A stretch of DNA of 64,000 nucleotides from Cherax quadricarinatus (Eukaryota; Arthropoda; Malacostraca; Decapoda; Parastacidae). Shown one piece after another: positions 55,280 through 64,000 of this stretch (its first letter is position 1; every line of letters starts with the position of its first letter). The notes under the pieces were generated by a model. That model ran no database searches and had not been told where the DNA came from. It saw only the letters and a list, made by a program, of their open reading frames with translations. Location of the stretch: NCBI RefSeq assembly GCF_038502225.1, contig NC_091382.1, positions 12,576,068 through 12,640,067 of the forward strand. The letters run 5' to 3'. The position numbers and the translations under genes were made by a program.

Positions 55280-55953
55280 TTACCATCCTATGTATGGAAG
55301 GATTGCGCAGGTCATGAGAGCGAACAAAATAGCAGAGGCCATGAGCATCACGGTGATCGGTCGAGGATGGAAAATTCGTCTCTGCCTAGAAGCTCTCAAG
55401 AGGTGAAGAGCGAAAAGCCCCAAGGCATAAACATAATCCCTGGTGATGGATGGGATCAAGGCTAGAAAGAGTTGTAGGAGAGGCTGCTGAATATATCGGG
55501 TCATCATAATCTAGTTTCGGTAAAATTAGGAAAGAATGCAGGTGAAGGAGAGTTCTAGGATCAGCCCCCATGAAAGATGAGCGAGGATTTTAAGGAAGTT
55601 CAGCCGGGTATGACAAGTTTCCTTCAAGGAGGTAATATGAGGTTTCCAGGATAACCAACGGTCAAACAGAAGGCCGAGAAACATGACAGTATCACAATCT
55701 GGGGTACGTGAACCATACAGGTACAATGGATTATCAAGGATGATAGAATGTATAGCAAAAGTAATTAGGTGAGTTTTAGTAGTAGAAAACTTAAACCCAT
55801 GAACAGTGGCTCAATTGGAAACACAGTTGACCGCATGTTGGAGAGAAACTGCAATGAGGCAACAGCCAGCGTCTGCACAAGCTATAGCAAAGTTATAGTT
55901 GTGTCATGTGCCTTCTCAAAAAAGATGGTAATAACGGAGTGGTTATTGGCAAA
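55280..55953 (-). pseudogene. LINE reverse transcriptase remnants
   Basis: 55726-55526 reads TVMFLGLLFDRWLSWKPHI, the FLGxxxD segment after the catalytic core. Near 55945-55882 the frame reads ITIFFEKAHDTT, a decayed form of the first catalytic segment. The central YADD region is not intact. Strand and order agree with the RNase H piece. Confidence 0.7.
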
Positions 55954-57147
55954 GCGCACAAAATGCGTGCTAAAGGAATAACAGGAAAAGTCGGTCGATG
56001 GATCTATAATTTCCTCACTAACAGAACACAGAGAGTAGTCGTCAACAGAGTAAAGTCCGAGGCAGCTACGGTGAAAAGCTCTGTTCCACAAGGCACAGTA
56101 CTCGCTCCCATCTTGTTCCTCATCCTTATATCCGACATAGACAAGGATGTCAGCCACAGCACCGTGTCTTCCTTTGCAGATGACACCCGAATCTGCATGA
56201 CAGTGTCTTCCATTGCAGACACTGCAAAGCTCCAGGCAGACATCAACCAAATCTTTCAGTGGGCTGCAGAAAACAATATGAAGTTCAACGATGAGAAATT
56301 TCAATTACTCAGATATGGTAAACATGAGGAAATTAAATCTTCATCAGAGTACAAAACAAATTCTGGCCACAAAATAGAGCGAAACACCAACGTCAAAGAC
56401 CTGGGAGTGATCATGTCGGAGGATCTCACCTTCAAGGACCATAACATTGTATCAATCGCATCTGCTAGAAAAATGACAGGATGGATAATGAGAACCTTCA
56501 AAACTAGGGAGGCCAAGCCCATGATGACACTCTTCAGGTCACTTGTTCTATCTAGGCTGGAATATTGCTGCACACTAACAGCACCTTTCAAGGCAGGTGA
56601 AATTGCCGACCTAGAAAATGTACAGAGAACTTTCACAGCGCGCATAACGGAGATAAAACACCTCAATTATTGGGAGCGCTTGAGGTTCCTAAACCTGTAT
56701 TCCCTGGAACGCAGGAGGGAGAGATACATGATTATATACACCTGGAAAATCCTAGAGGGACTAGTACCGAACTTGCACACGAAAATCACCCACTACGAAA
56801 GCAAAAGACTTGGCAGACGATGCACCATCCCCCCAATGAAAAGCAGGGGTGTCACTAGCACGTTAAGAGACCATACAATAAGTGTCAGGGGCCCGAGACT
56901 GTTCAACTGCCTCCCAGCACACATAAGGGGGATTACCAACAGACCCCTGGCAGTCTTCAAGCTGGCACTGGACAAGCACCTAAAGTCAGTTCCGGATCAG
57001 CCGGGCTGTGGCTCGTATGTTGGTTTGCGTGCAGCCAGCAGCAACAGCCTGGTTGATCAGGTTCTGATCCACCAGGAGGCCTGGTCTCAGACCGGACCGC
57101 GGGGGCGTTGACCCCCGGAACTCTCTCCAGGTAAACTCCAGGTAAAG
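55954..57147 (+). mobile_element. CR1/Jockey-type LINE, copy B (5' truncated)
   Basis: Starts at 'gcgcacaaaatgcgtgc', which matches copy A at about 9040, and ends with 'ctccaggtaaactccaggta'. Inserted into the decayed LINE in the opposite orientation. Nearly identical to copy A over the shared 1.2 kb. Confidence 0.9.
55960..57111 (+). CDS. CR1/Jockey-type reverse transcriptase, C-terminal two thirds, open
   Basis: Open from the element boundary to a stop at 57109. Contains KMRAKGITGKVGRW, PQGTVLAPILFLIL, FADDTRICM (catalytic pair), NVKDLGVIMSEDL, ARKMTGWIMRTF and RSRLEY-type thumb segments (SRLEYCCT). The first catalytic aspartate and the endonuclease are missing because of 5' truncation. 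The frame extends upstream into the host element by about 18 codons, which do not belong to it. Not functional alone. Confidence 0.85.
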   Translation, partial: KMRAKGITGKVGRWIYNFLTNRTQRVVVNRVKSEAATVKSSVPQGTVLAPILFLILISDIDKDVSHSTVSSFADDTRICMTVSSIADTAKLQADINQIFQWAAENNMKFNDEKFQLLRYGKHEEIKSSSEYKTNSGHKIERNTNVKDLGVIMSEDLTFKDHNIVSIASARKMTGWIMRTFKTREAKPMMTLFRSLVLSRLEYCCTLTAPFKAGEIADLENVQRTFTARITEIKHLNYWERLRFLNLYSLERRRERYMIIYTWKILEGLVPNLHTKITHYESKRLGRRCTIPPMKSRGVTSTLRDHTISVRGPRLFNCLPAHIRGITNRPLAVFKLALDKHLKSVPDQPGCGSYVGLRAASSNSLVDQVLIHQEAWSQTGPRGR

Positions 57148-57212
57148 GCATTACATACATATGTATCTAAATGGGGTAAAGGGTCAATATTAAAACGGTC
57201 TTATGGAAGCTA

Positions 57213-57254
57213 TATTGACTAGTGTAGAGACTATTGTCTCTACACTAGTCAATA
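57213..57254. repeat. Perfect hairpin, 19-bp arms and a 4-base loop
   Basis: Left arm 57213-57231 (tattgactagtgtagagac), loop tatt, right arm 57236-57254, exact inverse complement. It lies 66 bp past the 3' end of CR1-B. Confidence 0.95.
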
Positions 57255-57916
57255 AAGGCTCAAACTCTCTGGCAGATTTGGAGGAAAGAAACGAGGGGCA
57301 GAGATGGAGCCGCTAGGAGATATGGACAAGATGACAAAGTTCGGTGGCGACGTCAAAAGGGTTAGCTATAGCGAAACTGGCAACCTGAAGGACAGGAGCT
57401 GGATAGGGAGTGTATTTGCAACTCAGTTTCCGTACCTTTTTCCAGACTGCACTCATAAAAGCCAAAGTGACGGTAGAAACATAATCCCACCAACAAGCGT
57501 GTTTAGCTTCATGAATCACATGGCGAGCGGCTGCTCTCTTCTGCTTAAAAACAAGGAAGTGCTCTGTGGTCCTATAGTACTGATATCTGCCTCACTCAGC
57601 ACACTTCAATCGTTCTGACCGAGCACAAGCAGGAGACCACCAAAGCACGCACCTCTGAGAATGCCTGCCCGAGGTTTGGGGTATAGAATGTGAAACTGCA
57701 GTTAAAACTGAGGTCGAGAAGAGATGCAACAGCTCACCAGTGGAGGACAAAAAAAGGTATCCTCGCTAGAAGCAGTTTGACCCTAGTAAAGGTCTCAGAT
57801 CGCTCGATCAAATTACCAGCATGGGCTGCGAGGAGGTAGTGAGTATGAATGAGAAGTGAGGATGATTGGAAAATAATCACTGTCATGCAAGTCTGGGAGG
57901 ACAGACCAGGCAAAGT

Positions 57917-58207
57917 CTAGTGCAGTTGAGGAAGAGCAGACCAAGAGATCGATGCAAGAGAGAGACTGAGTACGAGGATCAAATAGGAATACCCATATTT
58001 AAAACATGGAGGGGAGAGAAATAAGTAAAGCCTCGAATTGAAATTGAATCCCTCGAGAGTCGCAGTGAGACCCTCCCAGAGGAAATGGTGAGCATTAAAA
58101 TCGCCAAGTAAGAGAAGTGGTGGCATTAATGAAGAATTAGAAATGCAACATCTGGGATAGATAATGTCTGAGAAGGAGAGAGATACAAAGAACAGATTGT
58201 GTACCAC
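57917..58207 (-). pseudogene. LINE endonuclease fragment
   Basis: PPLLLLGDFNAHHFLWEG is the GDFNAHH motif of the LINE endonuclease. The remainder of the domain is disrupted. Confidence 0.8.
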
Positions 58208-58621
58208 TTATTCAAGTGGATGCGGGCTGCAGTGTGGGAATTCAACTGCATTTATGAAGTGCACTTTTATTAAAGGTTCCATCGGGAAAAGAATCCGATG
58301 AATATAATAAAACAGCCCGAGATGGGATGGATAACGGCAGAGCATAATTTGGATTCTTGTAAACAACCACAAATGGGGGGAAAACTGGGAGAGCAACACC
58401 TGAAGCTCATCCCGGTTACCTATGAGGCCGCAGATATTCTACTGTAAATAAGCCATGATTTGCGAAGAGAAGGATACAAGAAATCGAAAGGTAAAGGTAT
58501 CTACGGACTAGAAGAGGCAGCGGAAAACGAACAAGCAGTGAAGGGTTGGATTGCTGCTAAGAAAGGAATTGTGCAGATGGAGAAGAGTGAAGAGGAACGA
58601 CAGGAGGTGGATTGGTGTCCA

Positions 58622-59359
58622 TCAATGGTTTATTCTCTGCATTGTAGTCAGAGATAGCTTCAGTTGTTTCATAGGACATAAACGTTGTATGTTAAACGAT
58701 GTAGGAGATAGAAGGAGGAGGGTGAGTAAAAAATCGGGGTGACAATGGAATTTAACAGTGTGCCGGGGGGTTGGGAAGTTAGAGGTAACTTGAGAAGAAG
58801 CTTGGGAGAGGACAGGAGAGGAAGGTACTGTACAAGGGCGATGATGGACCTCCATACTCGTAACAGAACGAAAAAGAGGTGAAGATCTAGGTACTAAGAC
58901 TGGAAATGAAAGAAATTTACCATTTTGGGATTTGTTGGACTTTGAAGAAGTAGCTAGGCGAGGGGGAGGAGCTGTTGTGCGAGGTATTGTAGACATAGAA
59001 GCTTGCATGTAAGATGAAAACTGGAGAACAGTAGATGACGAAGTAGAGACCTCAGAGTCAGGACTGCAAGAGAGTTAGATACAGAGGTGACCGTGGAAGG
59101 TGTGATTGCAGGGGGGACCATCAGAATTGGGACCCCAGAGGTTGGGGGTTCTCTTAGTAACTCGAGAACAAGAAATATGGGGAAGTCTTCCCTCGAGGTG
59201 TAGATAACGAGAATAAGATGGATGAGCTTCATGGCAATTAAGGCAGGAGAGAGGTATACCACAAGATGTATTGGTATGGTCATTGGCACCACAGACTGGG
59301 CATTCAGTCATGGACCTGCAATATTTTGGCAATGGCCAAACCTCCAGCATTTTCCACAC
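58622..59359 (-). pseudogene. LINE gag-like ORF1 remnants with zinc knuckles
   Basis: CPVCGANDHTNTSC and CLNCHEAHPSYSRY are CCHC-like knuckles. Downstream frames (58622-59008) are Ser/Pro-rich as expected for the C-terminal part. Several frameshifts. Confidence 0.7.
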
Positions 59360-59840
59360 TGTTGTGGTGTAGGAGTCAACTGTCAGACTTGTAAACAGTG
59401 TCCCACAATATAAACCAATGATGAAAGCTCACGGCAGTCAAAAGTTAAGCGAGCTACATTGCAGAGACAGCGTCTCCACCCAATATACGTGTCTACTTTA
59501 AGGATCGGGAGGTCTTGAAGCTCAAGCTGTTCCAGGAGGTCATCACTTCATGTCTGGAAATTACGTTGAACAATAGTATGTGGTAAAATGACAGTACCAC
59601 TGCAAGAATTGAGAGAGTGATGTTTTTCAATTGTCACAGGAATGGCATCTAAGGAGAGAAAGATACTGAGCTTGGCTAGCATTCTGTATTGTGACGATGA
59701 GTGCCCCACTCTTGACAGCACGAAATGGAATTTTACAACCAACATGGCATAGGAGCAACTTGCTAATACTATGACCAGAAAGATATTCTGAAGAAGTCTG
59801 TTGTAGAGTGAAAAACTTTGTCCACTGTGCACTATACTGC

Positions 59841-61670
59841 TTAGTATGTAAAGGAAGGGATTGTCATGTTGGTCTTTTCTGAGTAGAATGATAGCCGAAA
59901 TAATGTCATCAGAAGAAGGTCATGCTCGATTAGATACTGGACCGGGATTCCATGGTTAAGTGTGTCTTTTCTTATAAGAAAAAAAGAAAAGAACAAAGAA
60001 AAAGATGAAAGAAAAAAAGGGGGTGGAGTGTGAAGGGGCAGCTCCTCGGGGGAAACGACCACAAGTTTTCCCTTATGTGCCCAAGAGAACAACCTCCTGG
60101 GCACTACACAGCCGGTAATGCAGATGCAGCATGGAACCCGTGCCATACCCTACCCTTCATGCCAGTAAACCAGCAATCAACGATAGCAATCTCACATTTA
60201 CCGATAGCAACCTCACATCTACCGAGCGACCTCAGTGGACAAAAGGAAGAGGAGTAGGAAACCCGCCACAAAGCATACCTCCTTTGGACACCACCACCTG
60301 GAATCTGACAGGCAGCCTCCAGAGATACACCCGCCATTTGAAAGACACCCAAAGCCTCCTCCCCCCCGGGGTAGACCGGAGAGGGATCGAGATCTCTAGA
60401 TGATCCAGATCCCACAGCAAACTACACTACCACCAATGACCTCAACGAAAAGAGGTGGACCCTGGAACCACTTCTCAGATCCAGGAACTACAAAGCCTAA
60501 GGGAACAACCTCAAAGGCAACAACAGGAAAGGGAAAGTGGAGGGATTGGGAGAGGAGGAGGAAGGGGAAAGTGGTGACCGGGAGAATAGGATAGGAAAGG
60601 GGGGATTGAGGGGTAATAAAGTTCGGTCTGAGGAAGCCAAGGAGCCCCCCCCCCCTTGAAGAGGTTGTTGCAGGGTGAAAAATTTAGTCCACTGTGTACT
60701 ATGACGTAGTTTGTAAAGGGAGAGAGGCATTTGAAGCAATGTTATCAGAGAAAGGTCGTGGTTGCTTCGATGCAGGACCAGTAGTAGTCCATTTTGAGGT
60801 GGGATGGCAATCTGAAAACCGTCACACCATATGGGAAGAAGCCAGAAGGCTAGTCAAAGATGCATGGAGGTCGGATGTGTCAAAGGAGTCAAGCAAAGCC
60901 CTAGCCCTAGTATCAGAAGTGTGTAACAAAATGTCACCCACACAAGATACAGGGGCGTTAGAATGGTCCGAAGGATGATCCGGTAACAAGGCAGGGTTGT
61001 AAGTGGGTGCTGCTACAGAGAGGCCCAGAAGGAGCAGTTTCCTGGATTTGGGACTCCATGTTTTATTTTTTAGAAAAAGAAAAAAAGAAAAGAGGGGGGA
61101 AACACGGAGGGGTGTCTCCAAGGTAGAATGAAAGTGCCATAAAACAGCGCACAAGAGGACCTCAGCTCAGCCAGTAGTGCAGATGCGGCATGGAACCCGT
61201 CCCATACCGTGCCCTTCAAGCCAATAAACTAGTAATCAGGGATAGCAACCTCACGTCTACCGAGCCACCTCGGTGGACAAAAGAGATGGCGGTCGGAAAT
61301 CGATCACAAATCATACCTCCACCACCTGGAATTCGACAGGCAGCCTCCAGAGACACACCTATCACCTGAAAGACACCTGAAGCCTCCCCACGGTAGACCG
61401 GAGAGGGATCGGGATCTCCAGATGATCCAGATTCCACGGCGTCTACACTACCACCAAGGACCACAACAGAATGGGATGGACCATGGTATCCTTTCCCCCA
61501 TCCTAAGAAATAGAGTGCCTGAGGAAAGGATCCTAAAGACTGAAAACAGGAAAGGGAAGGAATGGGAAAGGAGGGATGGGGAGGATTGGGTAGTAATTAC
61601 ATTCGGTTGAAGGAAGACGACCAAAGGGTCCAATTCCTCTGACCAATAGCCTCTTCGCCGGGACAAGGAG
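59841..61670 (-). repeat. Duplicated 5' region of the decayed LINE
   Basis: Two direct repeats: 60106-60660 and 61165-61670, about 500 bp each. A second pair, 'gagtgaaaaactttgtccac' (59805) and 'gggtgaaaaatttagtccac' (60674), shows that the duplication covers more of the 5' part. Minus-strand frames in 60822-61060 start MESQIQETAPS and may be the gag N-terminus. Confidence 0.65.
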
Positions 61671-62372
61671 CCCTTTTGATGAGGCCAGACAAAAATTTAA
61701 TTTAACAAGTCATGTAACAAGTATGACTGAAGTAAAAATATAAAAATCAACATGGCTAAAGCATTTTTATATATAATTTTCCCTTCAAACAAAATGCAAA
61801 TATCCCTAGGCCTATATTCATCCTCCAATTTTTTATCTGTTCGGCTGCTTATAAAATACATTACAATGGATATTATTTCTCTAACAATTTGTTTGATATC
61901 AAACTACAGACTGGGCTAGCAAGGTGAGCATAGCACCAGAAATATATCAAGAGGTGAGTATCAACTAAGTAACTTCCGCAGCAAATGCACGGCTGTAGAA
62001 TTTTATCTCAGCTGTCGATAATCTAAACTGTCATTCATGCCGCTTTATGCACTGTCAGATATATCTTGTATAAAGTATAAACACACAGACACACACACGT
62101 ACACTTTTAGCAATCAAATTACTTTTACAAGTTAATGATTTCTCTAATTGACTGGAATATGTATTTTCAAAAGAAGTAAAATAAGCAATATAAGGCAGTA
62201 AACAGGATGGGGATAGTGACAAAATATGGAGACAAAATTTTATGTAGTGTTCAAGACATTAAACGAAAACATTTCTCCATGAGTTGTTTCTTCAGTCAAA
62301 ATAAGGAAACGTGTCTTTCCACATATGTAATATACATTACACAAATAAGCCTCACATAGGAGAGAGGAGCTT
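61671..62372. other. Intron sequence without recognised features
   Basis: AT-rich, with a short CA run (62078-62100). No gene or repeat recognised. Confidence 0.5.
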
Positions 62373-62427
62373 ATGACGATGTTTCGGTCCGACTTGGACC
62401 ATTTACAAACATTTATTTCTGCTTCAG

Positions 62428-62550
62428 TTTACTACGACGTTGATCCAGACGGTGGACATGTGAAGTTGACCATAGATCGTAGTGACATAACACTGCTGGC
62501 AACCTGGGACATTGTAATCGCACAGATCTCCTGTGGCTCCAGGTACCGAG
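62428..62550 (+). CDS. CUB-like domain exon, second part
   Basis: 123 nt, acceptor 'atttatttctgcttcag', donor 'gtgaga', phase 1 at both ends. Joined to the exon at 45244-45501 it reads [17 protein letters not shown], then [18 protein letters not shown]. This matches the end of the CUB-like domain in the same family (a GQHxYxDV segment, then W-x-I-x-x-x-Q-I-x-C). A Penelope-type fragment ends about 20 bp before the exon. The next exon is not in the window. Confidence 0.82.
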
Positions 62551-62580
62551 GTGAGACTCCTATGTTTGTGTTACTCTCAT

Positions 62581-62689
<109 letters not shown>

Positions 62690-62699
62690 ATAAGATCAC

Positions 62700-63742
<1,043 letters not shown>

Positions 63743-63763
63743 AAATGTTGTTTCTTGTCCGTT

Positions 63764-64000
63764 ATTCAGACTTGAATCGTAGTGGAGGCGGAAAGTACAG
63801 TGCCTGCACGCTGAGGAACATGAGTTCCAAGAGTTTTTCTGCCCCTGGAACCCGGCCATGGGGAGGGGAGATGTTACGTTCCTGAGGTTAATTAGAACTG
63901 TGGTGTCTGCACAGCTCTGGCAAAACAGCAATGTATGGAGCAATTTTGAACGAGTTTACTGTTTTGGGTCACTGTACCTCATTGAGAGGCAGCCATTGTG
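63764..64000 (+). mobile_element. Diverged RTE 3' tail fragment
   Basis: 'ggaaagtacagtgcctgcac', 'ctctggcaaaacagcaatg' and 'tgggtcactgtacctcattg' follow the order of the RTE 3' end in copies 1-3 (for example 17745-17895). Strongly diverged; continues past the window edge. Confidence 0.7.

Larger units (their letters stand above)
54230..61670 (-). mobile_element. Decayed Jockey/I-type LINE with duplicated 5' region
   Basis: The minus strand has, from the 5' side, gag-like knuckles (59075-59359), endonuclease (57917-58207), reverse transcriptase remnants (55526-55950), RNase H (54817-55224) and a C-terminal region (54337-54639). All are broken by stops and shifts. CR1-B splits the reverse transcriptase at 55954-57147. 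The 5' region occurs twice: 60106-60660 and 61165-61670 match ('gacaggcagcctccagagacac', 'ggtagaccggagagggatcg'). So either a second truncated copy lies upstream or the leader is tandemly duplicated. Confidence 0.8.

Noticed and set aside
62373..62403. Hammerhead ribozyme in the 'ttcggtccgacttggacc' repeat
   Set aside because: The stem and GAAAC are present in inverse, but nothing resembles the CUGANGA half before the stem.
63764..63890. Possible fourth exon of the CUB-like gene after 'gttattcag'
   Set aside because: The sequence follows the order of the RTE 3' tail and the translation lacks the cysteine pattern expected next.

Overview
The window is animal nuclear DNA, almost certainly arthropod. 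The repeat families (RTE and CR1/Jockey LINEs, Tigger/pogo and piggyBac DNA transposons, a Penelope-like element, long AT/GA microsatellites) and the style of the few host exons resemble decapod crustacean genomes. That taxon is an inference from general familiarity, not from a search. There are no operons, ribosomal RNA genes or CRISPR arrays. A run of exactly 100 N (40685-40784) marks a scaffold gap.

Two host genes can be supported, both only in part. On the minus strand, exons at 31039-31232 and 14766-14960 join in phase to encode the middle of TRMT13, the tRNA 2'-O-methyltransferase. They are separated by a 16.1-kb intron filled with transposons. On the plus strand, exons at 43894-44062, 45244-45501 and 62428-62550 join in phase to encode a secreted CUB-like protein. 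Its second intron (16.9 kb) holds two large LINEs with a third LINE inside one of them. No other host exon could be identified.

Layout. 1-1260: 3' end of a LINE. 1344-10038: a presumed TIR element broken up by nested insertions (minisatellites, Tigger-D, RTE copy 1, Tigger-A, CR1-A). 10227-13572: a piggyBac-type MITE holding Tigger-B with an intact transposase gene. 14766-14960: TRMT13 exon. 15007-23045: an old minus-strand RTE element split by RTE copy 2, Tigger-C (itself carrying a piggyBac-type MITE) and a short MITE. 23116-25530: LINE tails and MITEs. 25690-30955: a minus-strand LINE 3' end split by a 4.6-kb TIR element that contains RTE copy 3 and a SINE. 31039-31232: TRMT13 exon. 31318-34203: a second copy of the TIR element seen at 1344, with an internally deleted Tigger. 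34985-36376: old RTE and SINE-like fragments. 36488-39378: a piggyBac element with a nearly complete transposase gene. 39400-42900: SINE-like repeats, the gap, and Penelope-like remnants. 43894-62550: CUB-like gene. Its intron holds a GC-rich I/Jockey-group LINE (47.1-53.0 kb) and a decayed Jockey-type LINE (54.2-61.7 kb) interrupted by CR1-B. 62700-63512: 3' part of a Penelope-like element with a GIY-YIG endonuclease, inserted in an (AT)n tract.

The elements do not work together as a system. The interest lies in the order of insertions, which can be read from TA, TTAA and longer target duplications and from empty copies of the same repeat in the window, and in several elements that still look capable of coding or were recently mobile.
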